Shown here: positions 8,644-17,656 of the stretch, piece after piece | How positions within the stretch are numbered: the first letter of the stretch is position 1 | How the letters are laid out: each line of letters opens with the position of its first letter | Program-made: the position numbers and the translations under genes | Origin: Pseudoxanthomonas mexicana | GTDB lineage: Bacteria; Pseudomonadota; Gammaproteobacteria; Xanthomonadales; Xanthomonadaceae | NCBI RefSeq assembly: GCF_010093385.1 | Contig: NZ_PDWV01000005.1 | Location: 1 to 64,000, forward strand | DNA: 64,000 bases | Direction: 5' to 3' | The notes under the pieces: model-generated | What the model was told of the DNA's origin: nothing | Databases searched by the model: none | What the model saw: only the letters and a program-made list of their open reading frames with translations

Positions 8644-9624
8644 ATGCAGCTGACGTTCGGGGACGCCGAAGATCTTGGGCAACGCAAGCAGACGCGGCGG
8701 GAGGTGTTACTGGCGGAGATGGAGCAGGTAGTGCCGTGGAAGGCGCTGTTGTCGCTGATCGAGCCGCATTATCCGAAGCTGGGGCGTCCCGGCCGGCAGC
8801 CATACGCGTTGTCCACGATGCTGCGCATCCGCTTCCTGCAGCAGTGGTACGCGCTCAGCGACCCGGCGATGGAAGCGGCGTTGTACGACACGCCGGTGAT
8901 GCGCCGGTTTGCGGGGATCGGCGGGCTGGATGGTATTCCCGACGAGACCACGATCCTCAACTTCCTTCGCCTGCTGGAGATGCATGGCCTGGCGGCCAAG
9001 CTGCTGGCGAAGGTCAATGCGCACCTGCAGCGCGAGGGTATGAGCCTGCGCAGCGGCACGATCGTGGATGCCACGATCATCGCCGCGCCCAGATCGACCA
9101 AGAACCGGGATGGCGAGCGGGATCCTGCGATGCACCAGACGAAGAAGGCCAACCAGTGGCACTTCGGGATGAAGGCGCACATCGGTGTGGACGATGCGTC
9201 CGGGCTGGTGCATCACGTGGGATGCACGGCGGCGAACGTGGCCGACGTGACCCAGGTGCACAAGCTGCTGCACGGCAAGAAAGCCACGATCTGCGGCGAC
9301 AGCGGCTACACGGGCGCGGACAGGCGCGAGGAGTTGCAGCACATGGACGCCGGCTTCTGGATCGCGGAGAAACCATCGAAGCTGCGCGCGATGAAGAACA
9401 AGCGGGATCGTCGCCATGCCGCGCGCTGGGAGCACTGCAAGGCCAGCCTGCGGGCGAAGGTGGAGCACCCGATCCGGGTGATCAAGCGGCAGTTCGGCTA
9501 CGTCAAGGGGCGCTATCGCGGTCTTGCGAAGAACACAGCGCAAGTACAAACCCTGTTCGCCGTGTCGAATCTGTGGATGGCGCGCCGGCAATTGCTGCCG
9601 GCGACGGGATCAGTGCGCCTGTAA
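8644..9624 (+). CDS. IS5-family DDE transposase
   Basis: A 326-residue transposase that cuts and joins the ends of the surrounding element. The catalytic triad is intact: D142 in GTIVDATII, D219 in ICGDSGYTG and E274 in KVEHPIRVIKRQFG. The N-terminal region carries the IS5 DUF772 signature (PGRQPYALSTMLRIRFLQQW, seen at about residues 47-68). The ATG at 8644 is the first in frame. It is a single gene without a programmed frameshift, as expected for the IS5 group. Confidence 0.95.
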   Translation: MQLTFGDAEDLGQRKQTRREVLLAEMEQVVPWKALLSLIEPHYPKLGRPGRQPYALSTMLRIRFLQQWYALSDPAMEAALYDTPVMRRFAGIGGLDGIPDETTILNFLRLLEMHGLAAKLLAKVNAHLQREGMSLRSGTIVDATIIAAPRSTKNRDGERDPAMHQTKKANQWHFGMKAHIGVDDASGLVHHVGCTAANVADVTQVHKLLHGKKATICGDSGYTGADRREELQHMDAGFWIAEKPSKLRAMKNKRDRRHAARWEHCKASLRAKVEHPIRVIKRQFGYVKGRYRGLAKNTAQVQTLFAVSNLWMARRQLLPATGSVRL

Positions 9625-9719
9625 GGCGGGGAAACCCCCCAAGCAGCGCCGGAAACAGCGCGTAAACGCGGTGAACGAAGCTAAAAACTGCTCTGTGGCC
9701 CGGAATTGAAGATTCGGGG

Positions 9720-9738
9720 CGTGTTGTTCAGATCTTCC
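9720..9738 (-). repeat. Right inverted repeat of the IS5-family element
   Basis: Read on the minus strand this is ggaagatctgaacaacacg, 18 of 19 identical to the left end. Confidence 0.9.
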
Positions 9739-9742
9739 CTAG

Positions 9743-10033
9743 ATCATAGCGCGTATGGTTCAGGGTATGAGAGCGGGGTTTCTGCAGACTTTTTGCCACA
9801 TGAGGGCCTGCAAGTAATGCCGCGGCGATGATCAGGTAGCGCCAATCCGCCGCGATCACCGCGTGCCCTAGGAAAGGTCGTCGTGCGAGCCGCAACTATG
9901 ATCTCATGACCGCCAAAGAGGGCCGTTAGAACCCGGCTTGCATGTGGACGGTGTGTGCCTACAGACCAAACCAACAGCGTCAATGGTGCAGTGAAACGGC
10001 CCCTGATGTTGTGCCTTTCCAGCTACCTGCTAT
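9743..10033. other. Intergenic stretch without a recognisable gene
   Basis: The 291 bases between the IS5 element and the outer membrane protein gene have lower GC than the surroundings. They hold only short open frames without a recognisable protein. This may be leftover flank of the ISL3 element, but no ISL3 terminal repeat is visible. Confidence 0.5.
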
Positions 10034-10840
10034 TCAGAACGCCAGTGTCACGCCCGCGACCGGGCCCTTGAACCGCTGGTCCAGTCCCAGCACGCTATCG
10101 CTGCCTGCCGTGCTTACATCCAGCTTGAACCAGTCGTAGCCAGCGAACAGGCCGAAGTTCCTAGTGAAGCGGTATTCCACCACAGCATTGGCGCGGCTGA
10201 TGTCGCCGTCGTAGTCGCCGAAATCGCCCCAGCCTGCGTCCATGTACTGTGCCTGCAGGTTGACCAGCCACTTCTCGCCCGGGGTGAAGGTGACGCGTGC
10301 GCCCACGACGGGTGCGAAACCGTCTTCGCTGGCGCGACCGTCATAGACGTTCTCGCCGGCTTCGGCGCGAAGGCCGCCTTCCAACTTGGCCCATTGTGCG
10401 CCGATCTGCAGGCCTACGCTGACCGCATCCGACTGCATGATCGAGAAGTCGTACAACAGGCTGGCGAGTTCGAAGTTGGCTTCCGCGCGCGCGAAACCGC
10501 CGGCCGGAATGGTCACGTCGTCGTAGGACAGGTCTTCGCCGAGAGTCACTTCGCGATCCTTGTCATACTTGAAGTAATCGAAGATCAAGCGGTTGCGGTC
10601 GCTGAAGCGGAATACGCCGTCGACACGCGGTACGACCTCGCTGCCGAGGTCGAAGTCCTGCGAGAACTGCAGGTCTTCGCCCTGGAAAACGGTACTGGCA
10701 TAGAATTCACTTGGGGTATCCGCGTCCATCGCACCCAGTCGAAGGGTGAAGCGATCATCGTTGTCTGCGGCATGGGCAAAGGGGGCGGCGAGGACCGACG
10801 CAAGTGCGCCGGCAAGTGTCAGCGGGGCCACATATTTCAT
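10034..10840 (-). CDS. Outer membrane beta-barrel protein of unknown ligand
   Basis: A 268-residue protein with a clear signal peptide (cut after AHA-AD at about residue 24). An alternating hydrophobic pattern rich in Asp, Tyr and Phe continues to a C-terminal phenylalanine (GVTLAF), typical of an 8- to 12-strand outer membrane barrel. Motifs such as NRLIFDYFKYDKD, NLQAQYMDAGWGDFGDYDGD and RFTRNFGLFAGYDWF resemble xanthomonad OmpA/OmpW-like barrels without a peptidoglycan-binding tail. AAGGAG lies 11 bases before the ATG. It is flanked by transposon debris on both sides. Confidence 0.75.
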   Translation of the reverse strand: MKYVAPLTLAGALASVLAAPFAHAADNDDRFTLRLGAMDADTPSEFYASTVFQGEDLQFSQDFDLGSEVVPRVDGVFRFSDRNRLIFDYFKYDKDREVTLGEDLSYDDVTIPAGGFARAEANFELASLLYDFSIMQSDAVSVGLQIGAQWAKLEGGLRAEAGENVYDGRASEDGFAPVVGARVTFTPGEKWLVNLQAQYMDAGWGDFGDYDGDISRANAVVEYRFTRNFGLFAGYDWFKLDVSTAGSDSVLGLDQRFKGPVAGVTLAF

Positions 10841-10982
10841 ATCGAGGTTGTCTCCTTGTGGGGGGGCGGAGTCTTTCGCCCGCGGTCATACTTGCTGGAT
10901 GGGGCGTCAAGGAAGTGTGAATAGTGCGACGGTTGGACTTGCTGCGCACTGATGCGATGATATCGCCACCCTGCGGTCGATC

Positions 10983-11117
10983 ATGACGCTAGGTATTCGC
11001 CGGAACGACGCCCCGGCCTTCAAATCCAAAGTGGCCTTGGCCGCGAACAAGGACGAGCACGAGTTGGCCGAGCGCTTCGACATCGATCCGAGGCAGATTG
11101 CTTCATGGGAAGATCAG
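10983..11117 (+). pseudogene. Remnant of IS3-family orfA (transposase helix-turn-helix)
   Basis: About 45 residues starting at the ATG at 10983 match the beginning of IS3-family OrfA: RRNDAPAFKSKVALAA, then AERFDIDPRQIASWEDQ, corresponding to the usual AELAEQFDVHPNQITEWKRQ. After this the similarity stops and the frame runs into the 5' region of the lipase gene. No orfB is present, so only the first third of orfA survives. Confidence 0.72.
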
Positions 11118-11188
11118 CGGCGACCGTGCGCGGCTCCCGCAGGCGATCCGCCACAGCGCCCCCGGCATCGCGCCACGGAAGCCCCCGA

Positions 11189-13168
11189 ATGAGCACCAGT
11201 GCAGCCACCACCCGAACCGGATCGCGGCGCTGGCGTGCGCTGCCGGCCTTGCTGCTGGCCTGCGTCCTGCTGACCGGCGGCTGCGCGATGGTCGAGGTCA
11301 AGTCGCTGGGGCCGGGTGAGTACATCGCGATGAAGCGCGGCGACATCCTGACCACGGGCAGGCTCAGCGCCGCCACCCAGGATACCGTGCGGGTTGCCGG
11401 GCTCGACGGCAAGGGGCCGTGCGCCACGCCAGCACAGGCCTGCCTGGAGGCGCTTGCCGGCACCGAGGGCATCGACCCCGAGCGCCGCCTGGCTGCCTTG
11501 ACCGAACTGCGGTTGCAGCAGGTGATGGAGATCGCCTCCCGGGAAGGCGAGCCGATGTCCGACCTGCAACTGGATGCCTGGCTGGAGGTCGGCCGGCACG
11601 CCTATGCCTATCTGTTCTTCAGCGGACGCGCGCCCGGCGAACGCGCCTTCGAGGATCGCCAGACCCAGGTCCGCGACTACTACAACTACGCCATCCAGCA
11701 GGCGACGATCGGGCTGTTTCAGCGCCGGGACGAACACGCCGACCCGTCCGGCATCGGCTACACGACGCACGCGGCCGGCTGGACCATCCGCATCGACCTG
11801 TCCCGCGTGCGCCTGCCAGAAGGCCTGACCATGCCCCATGAGGTGGTCCCGGCCGCGTCGCTGGCCTTTACCGGGCTGCGCAGCACATACCGCCGCGACG
11901 GTTTCGGCGCCGAGGTGGTGGCTGTCATGGAGGACGACCCGGCGACGGCCGTCACGGAAGCTCCGCCGCCGGGAACAGAGCGTAGCCCGCGCAGGAAGGC
12001 CTACAGCGAGATGACGTCGCCTGCGCTGACCGTGCTGATCCGCTACGTCGGCGACGATCTCGACCAGGTCCTCGACACGCGCGAGATCGTGCTCAGCGCG
12101 TACGACCCTTACCGCGACGCGGCCACCGAACTGCACGGACAGAAGATGCCGCTGGCCGCCAACTACACCGCCGGGTACGGCCTGTGGCTGGCGCGCTCCG
12201 ACTTCGCCACACAATCCCTGCACACCGTGCTTGGGCGGGAACAGGGTATCGACCGGCCGCACCTGTACCTGATGCAGCCGTATGACCCGCAGCGCCGCAT
12301 CATCCTGATGGTGCACGGACTGGCGAGCAGCCCGGAGGCTTGGGTGAACGTCGCCAACGAGATCCTCGGCGACGAGACCCTACGCCAGAACTTCCAAGTC
12401 TGGCAGGTCTACTACCCGACCAACCTGCCGATCGCCTACAACCAGTCCGCTATCCGCCGGATCATGACCGAAACGCTGCAACACTTCGATCCGGACGGCA
12501 GCGATACGGCCTCGCGCGGCATCGTGCTGATCGGACACAGCATGGGTGGCGTGCTGTCGCGGTTGCTGGTGTCCTCATCGGGGGACCGCCTGTGGAACTG
12601 GCTGCTGGAACACCGCGACCTCGACGACGGCCGCCTGGCGCGGATCCGCGGCCGGCTGGAGCCGATGCTGCGATTCGAGCCCTTCCCCGGCGTCGAACGC
12701 GCGATCTTCATCGCGGCCCCCCACCGCGGCACGAAGGTGGCCGGCAACCTGCTGGGGCGCTGGATCTCACGGCTGGTGCGGCTGCCGCTCACCGTGCTCG
12801 CAGGTTTCGAGGACGTCCTCCACACGCTGGCCGACAGCGACGACGACCGCCCCGCCGCCCCGCCAAACAGCATCGACAACCTCAGCGAAACCGATCCCTT
12901 CATCCAGGTCGCAGCTGACCTGCCCATCTCGCCGCGGGTGCGTTACCACTCGATCATCGCCCAGAATAATCCGGATACCCCGCTGCCGGCCTCCGACGAC
13001 GGGCTGGTGCCCTATCGCAGCGCGCACCTGCCCGGCGCGGCGTCGGAGAAAGTGATCGTATCCGGGCACAGCGTGCAGGAAGCCCCCGAAGCCATCCTCG
13101 AGATCCGGCGCATCCTGCACGAAGACCTCGATCAGCGCGGCCGGCTACCTCGCAAAGTGGCTCAGTGA
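11189..13168 (+). CDS. Large lipoprotein with C-terminal alpha/beta-hydrolase (lipase-like) domain
   Basis: A 659-residue predicted lipoprotein; the lipobox LLTGGC places the acylated cysteine at residue 32 from the ATG at 11189. The first ~370 residues match no family I recognise. The C-terminal half is an alpha/beta-hydrolase: the oxyanion strand MVHGLASSPEAW, nucleophile S451 in GHSMGG, acid D603 or D604 in SDDGLVPY, and H627 in VSGHSVQ. It should be a lipase or esterase anchored in the envelope. Similar xanthomonad proteins are annotated only as alpha/beta hydrolases. The gene sits between an IS3 remnant and a decayed gene, suggesting horizontally acquired surroundings. Confidence 0.8.
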   Translation: MSTSAATTRTGSRRWRALPALLLACVLLTGGCAMVEVKSLGPGEYIAMKRGDILTTGRLSAATQDTVRVAGLDGKGPCATPAQACLEALAGTEGIDPERRLAALTELRLQQVMEIASREGEPMSDLQLDAWLEVGRHAYAYLFFSGRAPGERAFEDRQTQVRDYYNYAIQQATIGLFQRRDEHADPSGIGYTTHAAGWTIRIDLSRVRLPEGLTMPHEVVPAASLAFTGLRSTYRRDGFGAEVVAVMEDDPATAVTEAPPPGTERSPRRKAYSEMTSPALTVLIRYVGDDLDQVLDTREIVLSAYDPYRDAATELHGQKMPLAANYTAGYGLWLARSDFATQSLHTVLGREQGIDRPHLYLMQPYDPQRRIILMVHGLASSPEAWVNVANEILGDETLRQNFQVWQVYYPTNLPIAYNQSAIRRIMTETLQHFDPDGSDTASRGIVLIGHSMGGVLSRLLVSSSGDRLWNWLLEHRDLDDGRLARIRGRLEPMLRFEPFPGVERAIFIAAPHRGTKVAGNLLGRWISRLVRLPLTVLAGFEDVLHTLADSDDDRPAAPPNSIDNLSETDPFIQVAADLPISPRVRYHSIIAQNNPDTPLPASDDGLVPYRSAHLPGAASEKVIVSGHSVQEAPEAILEIRRILHEDLDQRGRLPRKVAQ

Positions 13169-13562
13169 CAGGGAAGCTGCAATATGCGGCTGAATTCAGG
13201 TTGTGGGGTTGATTTCGCAAGAACTGCGAACTGGCGGTCTTGATGTCCTCGATCAGGGGGCGCCCGGCCCTTCCTTCCTCGCGCAGCAGTTCGGAGCGCG
13301 CGCGCTGATACGGCGCCACTCACTCGCGCCAGAACGAGTCCTTTCTGCGGCCATCGCCGTCGAGCGACAGAGCGAGCATGCACTGGATGTCGCGCATCAG
13401 CGGGTTGGTCGCGAGACTGTAGGAATCGTTGGCAAAATCCCAGCGAGGCGTATTGGCAATGGGCCACGCGCGCGGCCTATCAGTTCTGCGGGTGCGGGCA
13501 ACTGCGGTAGAAACTTGCTGACAATGGTTTCGGAGGGATGTTCCTTGCTCTCGAAGTGGCAA
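13169..13562 (-). pseudogene. Decayed reverse-strand gene fragment of unknown family
   Basis: On the minus strand a coding-like frame reads through PRAWPIANTPRWDF, NDSYSLATNPLMRDIQCML, LSLDGDG and KDSFWRE, stops at TGA (13320-13322), then continues in the same frame as VAPYQRARSELLREEGR and LIEDIKTASSQFLRN. Third codon positions stay mostly G/C on both sides of the stop, as for a real gene. A TGG to TGA change would give the single stop. The upstream part may also be frameshifted, because another frame (MFKATICCHFESKEH) looks coding near 13580. I do not recognise the family. Confidence 0.4.
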
Positions 13563-13623
13563 CAGATGGTGGCTTTGAACACCTTGCAGGATGTCGAGGG
13601 GATGCTTCTGCGCTTGGACTATC

Positions 13624-13651
13624 CAAAGAAAAGCCCCGCCGGAGCGGGGCT
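13624..13651 (-). terminator. Intrinsic terminator after putA
   Basis: A perfect 8-bp stem, agccccgc (13632-13639) and gcggggct (13644-13651), with a 4-base loop. On the minus strand it is followed by TTTTCTTT. It lies 33 bp beyond the putA stop codon. Confidence 0.85.
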
Positions 13652-13683
13652 CGAAGATCGCCGAAGGGCGTATCGCGTGCGGC

Positions 13684-16600
13684 TCAGTCGCCCAGCGTCA
13701 GCAGCGATGCATTGCCGCCAGCGGCCGTGGTGTTGACGGTGACGGTCTTCTCGGTGGCGAAGCGCGGCAGGTAGTGCGGGCCGCCGGCCTTGGGGCCGGT
13801 GCCGGACAGGCCCTGGCCGCCGAACGGCTGCACGCCGACCACGGCGCCGATCTGGTTGCGGTTGACGTAGACGTTGCCCACCTTCACCCGCGCCGCGATG
13901 CGGTCGATGGTCTCGTCGATGCGCGAGTGCACGCCCAGGGTCAGGCCGTAGCCGGTGGCGTTGATCTGGTCAATCACCGCATCCAGCTGGTCGGCCTTCC
14001 AGCGCACCACGTGCAGGGCCGGTCCGAAGATCTCCTTGTGCAACTGGTCCAGCGACGTCAGTTCCCATGCGCGCGGCGCGAAGAACGTCCCGTGCGCGGT
14101 GTCCTCGCCGGCATTGGCCTGCTTGATCAGGCGCGCTTCCTTGGCCATGCGCGCGGCGTGGTCGTCGAGGATCTTCAGCGCATCGGCATCGATCACCGGG
14201 CCGACGTCGGTCGACAGCATGCCCGGATCGCCGATCTTCAGTTCGTCCATGGCACCGGCCAGCATGGTCATCACCTTGTCGGCGATGTCGTCCTGCACGA
14301 ACAGCACGCGCGCGGCCGAGCAGCGCTGGCCCGCGGAGGTGAAGGCCGAGCCCATCGCGTCCTTGACCAGCTGTTCCGGCAGCGCGGAGGAGTCGGCGAT
14401 GAAGGCGTTCTGGCCGCCGGTTTCGGCGATCAGCGTGGCGATCGGGCCGCTCTCGCGGCCGGCGAGCGCACGGTTGATCGCGCGCGCGGTCTCGGTGGAG
14501 CCGGTAAACGCCACGCCGGCCACGCGCGGGTCGTTGGTCAGCGCGGCGCCGACGGTGGCGCCGTCGCCCGGCAGGAACTGCAGCACCGCCTCGGGAATTC
14601 CGGCCTCGTGCAGCAGCTTTATCGCGGCATAGCCGATCAGGTTGGTCTGTTCGGCCGGCTTGGCGATCACGCTGTTGCCGGCGGCGAGCGCGGCGCTGAC
14701 CTGGCCCAGGAAGATCGCCAGCGGGAAGTTCCACGGGCTGATGCAGACGAACACGCCGCGGCCCTGCAGCTGCAGCTGGTTGGACTCGCCGGTCGGGCCG
14801 GGCAGCTGTTCCGATGCACCGAACTGCGCGCGCGCTTGGGCGGCGTAAAAGCGCAGGAAGTCCACCGCTTCGCGCACTTCGGCCACGCTGTCGGGGATGG
14901 TCTTGCCGGCTTCCTTCACGCACAGGGCGATGTAGTCGGCCATCCGCTGTTCCAGCAGGTGCGCGGCATGCTCGAGGATCGCCGCGCGGCTGGCGGCGGG
15001 CGTGCGGTCCCACGCCGGCTGCGCGGCCACCGCGTTCGCCAGCGCCTTCTCGACGGTGCCGCTGTCGGCCGGCTGCCACTCGCCGACGGTCTGGCGGCGG
15101 TCGGCGGGATTGGTCACCGGCAACGGCGTGCTGGATAAGACGGCACCCGGCACCAGCGGCGCGGCGCGCCATGGCTTGACGGCGGCGTTGACGCGCTCGG
15201 CCAGCGCGCGCAGGTCGTTGTCGTTGGCGAGGTTGGCGCCCATGGAGTTGTCCCTGTCTGAATTCTGGATGGGAGCCGGCTGGCTCCGGAAAAGGTCGAC
15301 CGGCAGCGGGATGCGCGGATGCGGAATGGCGTCGAATGCCGACACCGTCTGCACCGGGTCGCGCACCAGGTCCTCGATGGCGACGTTCTCGTCGGTGATG
15401 CGGTTGACGAAGCTGCTGTTGGCGCCGTTCTCGAGCAGGCGGCGCACCAGGTATGGCAGCAGGTCCTCGTGCGAACCGACCGGCGCATAGACGCGGCACG
15501 GGATGTCCAGTCGATGCTTCGGCACCACTTCGGCATACAGGTCGTCGCCCATGCCGTGCAGCTTCTGGTGCTCGTATGGCCGGCCCTGCGCGATGGAGCG
15601 GATCGCCGCGATCGTCTGTGCGTTGTGGGTGGCGAACATCGGGTACAGCGCATCGCCCTGGTCGAGCATGCGGCGTGCGTTGGCCAGGTACGACACGTCG
15701 GTGTTCGGCTTGCGCGTGAACACCGGGTAGCCCGGGTGGCCGTCGATCTGCGCGCGCTTGATCTCGGCGTCCCAGTACGCGCCCTTCACCAGGCGCACCG
15801 GCATGCGGCGGCCGACGCGGCGGGCCAGGTCGGCCAGGAAGTCGATCACATACGGCGTGCGCTTCTGGTAGGCCTGCACGGCCAGGCCGTAGCCTTCCCA
15901 GCCGTCGAGCGACGGGTCGGAGAAGGTGGCCTCGATCAGGTCCAGCGACAGCTCAAGCCGGTCGGCTTCCTCGGCATCGATGGTGAAGCCGATCCCGTAC
16001 GACTTGGCCAGCTGCGCCAGCTCCAGGATGGCAGGGGCCAGTTCCTTCATCACGCGGGCGCGCTTGGCGTGCTCGTAGCGCGGGTGCAGCGCGGACAGCT
16101 TGATCGAGATGCTGGGGGCGGCGAACACATCCGCGAACGGCCCCGTGCGGCCGATCGCATGGATCGCCTGGCGGTAGGCCTCCAGATAGCGGGTGGCGTC
16201 CTTCGTGGTCAGCGCGCCCTCGCCCAGCATGTCGAAGGAGTAACGGTAGTCGGCGTTCCCGCCCTTGCGGCTGCGCGCCAACGCCTCGTCGATGGTCCGG
16301 CCCATGACGAACTGGTGACCCATGATGCGCATGGCCTGGCGCACGGCCAGCCGGATCACCGGTTCACCCACGCGGCCGACCAGGCGCTTGAACGCGCCGG
16401 GCACGTCGGCGCGGGTCAGGTCGTTCAGGTTGACCAGCTTGCCGGTCAGCATCAGGCCCCAGGTGGAGGCGTTCACCAGCACCGAGTCGCTCTGCCCGAG
16501 GTGCTTTTCCCAATCCGCATCGCCCAGCTTGTCGCGGATCAGCTTGTCGGCCGTGTCCTGGTCGGGGATGCGCAGCAGGGCCTCGGCCACGCACATCAGC

Positions 16601-16917
16601 AGCACGCCCTCCTCGCTGCCCAGGTCGTACTGGCGCATGAAGGCCTCGATGGCGCCCTGGTCCTGGGCGCGGGCGCGGACCCGCTTCACCAGGTCCACGG
16701 CCAGTTTCTGGGCCTGGGCCTGCTCGGTGCCGGGCAGGCGGGCCTGTTCCAGCAGTTCGCGCACGTGTTCGGTCTCGTCGCGCAGCCAGGCGGCCGTGAT
16801 GGCGGCGCGGAGCGGCGACGGCGGTGCGGGGAGTTCGGGGGCGATGATGCCGTCCGCGGGCGGGGCGGCGGGCGACGGCGAGGGAGAGGGGCTCGACAGG
16901 ACGGCGGGGCAGTCCAA
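13684..16917 (-). CDS. putA: Bifunctional proline dehydrogenase / glutamate semialdehyde dehydrogenase
   Basis: A 1077-residue enzyme that oxidises proline to glutamate in two steps, passing electrons to the quinone pool through FAD and then reducing NAD+. The proline dehydrogenase barrel covers about residues 100-480 (GFTIDAEEADRLELS, RLVKGAYWDAEIKRAQ). The aldehyde dehydrogenase domain covers about 560-1060, with E832 (AETGGQ) and catalytic C866 (GQRCSAA). The N-terminal ribbon-helix-helix DNA-binding domain of E. coli PutA is absent, so it is probably not a self-repressor. The start is awkward: this frame offers only TTG at 16917, while an ATG at 16928 is in another frame, so a 5' base error is possible. 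Confidence 0.95.
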   Translation of the reverse strand: MDCPAVLSSPSPSPSPAAPPADGIIAPELPAPPSPLRAAITAAWLRDETEHVRELLEQARLPGTEQAQAQKLAVDLVKRVRARAQDQGAIEAFMRQYDLGSEEGVLLMCVAEALLRIPDQDTADKLIRDKLGDADWEKHLGQSDSVLVNASTWGLMLTGKLVNLNDLTRADVPGAFKRLVGRVGEPVIRLAVRQAMRIMGHQFVMGRTIDEALARSRKGGNADYRYSFDMLGEGALTTKDATRYLEAYRQAIHAIGRTGPFADVFAAPSISIKLSALHPRYEHAKRARVMKELAPAILELAQLAKSYGIGFTIDAEEADRLELSLDLIEATFSDPSLDGWEGYGLAVQAYQKRTPYVIDFLADLARRVGRRMPVRLVKGAYWDAEIKRAQIDGHPGYPVFTRKPNTDVSYLANARRMLDQGDALYPMFATHNAQTIAAIRSIAQGRPYEHQKLHGMGDDLYAEVVPKHRLDIPCRVYAPVGSHEDLLPYLVRRLLENGANSSFVNRITDENVAIEDLVRDPVQTVSAFDAIPHPRIPLPVDLFRSQPAPIQNSDRDNSMGANLANDNDLRALAERVNAAVKPWRAAPLVPGAVLSSTPLPVTNPADRRQTVGEWQPADSGTVEKALANAVAAQPAWDRTPAASRAAILEHAAHLLEQRMADYIALCVKEAGKTIPDSVAEVREAVDFLRFYAAQARAQFGASEQLPGPTGESNQLQLQGRGVFVCISPWNFPLAIFLGQVSAALAAGNSVIAKPAEQTNLIGYAAIKLLHEAGIPEAVLQFLPGDGATVGAALTNDPRVAGVAFTGSTETARAINRALAGRESGPIATLIAETGGQNAFIADSSALPEQLVKDAMGSAFTSAGQRCSAARVLFVQDDIADKVMTMLAGAMDELKIGDPGMLSTDVGPVIDADALKILDDHAARMAKEARLIKQANAGEDTAHGTFFAPRAWELTSLDQLHKEIFGPALHVVRWKADQLDAVIDQINATGYGLTLGVHSRIDETIDRIAARVKVGNVYVNRNQIGAVVGVQPFGGQGLSGTGPKAGGPHYLPRFATEKTVTVNTTAAGGNASLLTLGD

Positions 16918-17161
16918 AGGCAGTCCATTAGTTTAGGGCCGCAAGGTCGGCCCGGATATGCCCGTCGCCCGCCCTCTGTCGGGGGGCCCAGGCGCGCTTG
17001 TCCGTGCGGTGATGACCGTCGCGGAATGCCTCCGGAACGCCATGCCAGCGCGGGCACGACGGGCCGGCGCGCCTTGTCCAGGATCAATGCAACTTGCCGC
17101 AAAGTGTGGCCGGGGCTACCATTTGGCGGTTTTCCGCAGCCCGGATCGTGTGGCGGACGAC

Positions 17162-17638
17162 ATGATCGAAGTGGTGCCGTCAACGTGGGACGGACACGGT
17201 GCGCGGCTCAGGCTGCGGCCACCGAGGGCGCTTTCGCGCCGCCAGTTCATCCTGTTGTTCGCCGTGCTGTCGGGCGCGATGTGGATCGTCGCCATGCTGG
17301 GCTGGTGGGGAGGCAACGCCTTCGCGCCGGCTTTCGCATTGCTCCATTCGGCCATCCTCGCCCTGGCGCTGCGCGCGCTGTGGCGCGGCGGCGAACAGGG
17401 CGAGGAGATCCGCATCGGTCCCGAGGCGGTGGGGGTGACCACCTCCCGGTCCGGGGCGGTGTTCCGGGCGCACCCCTACTGGGTGCGGCTGTGCATCGAG
17501 CGGGGAGGCGAACGGGTTTCGCTGGCTTCCAGCGGCAGGCAGGTCCAGGTGGGCGATTTCCTGGGTCCGGCCGAACGCCGGGAGTTGGCGGACACGCTGC
17601 AGGATCTACTGGCGGCCGCGAGCGGCCGCAACCGATGA
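17162..17638 (+). CDS. DUF2244 domain membrane protein of the cytochrome oxidase locus
   Basis: A 158-residue protein with two adjacent membrane helices (about residues 30-75) and a cytoplasmic tail rich in beta strands ending near LADTLQDLLAAA. This is the DUF2244 integral membrane family, often found just before cytochrome c oxidase subunit II in proteobacteria. It lies 18 bp upstream of ctaC and is probably the first gene of that operon. An assembly role is inferred from position only. The start at 17162 gives the normal family length; upstream in-frame sequence looks non-coding. Confidence 0.8.
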   Translation: MIEVVPSTWDGHGARLRLRPPRALSRRQFILLFAVLSGAMWIVAMLGWWGGNAFAPAFALLHSAILALALRALWRGGEQGEEIRIGPEAVGVTTSRSGAVFRAHPYWVRLCIERGGERVSLASSGRQVQVGDFLGPAERRELADTLQDLLAAASGRNR

Positions 17639-17656
17639 CGCATTGGGGTCTAGGCA

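Larger units (their letters stand above)
8576..9742 (+). mobile_element. Complete IS5-family insertion sequence with CTAG target duplication
   Basis: The element proper spans 8580-9738 (1159 bp). Terminal inverted repeats of 19 bp, differing at one position, lie at 8580-8598 and 9720-9738. Both ends are flanked by CTAG (8576-8579 and 9739-9742), the YTAR-type 4-bp duplication of the IS5 group. One intact transposase gene fills the interior. It sits directly beside an ISL3 remnant. Intact ends and an intact DDE triad suggest a recent insertion that could still be mobile. Confidence 0.92.

Noticed and set aside
9744-9983. 79-codon minus-strand frame after the IS5 element
   Set aside because: Begins inside the flank of the insertion and has no coding-type composition.
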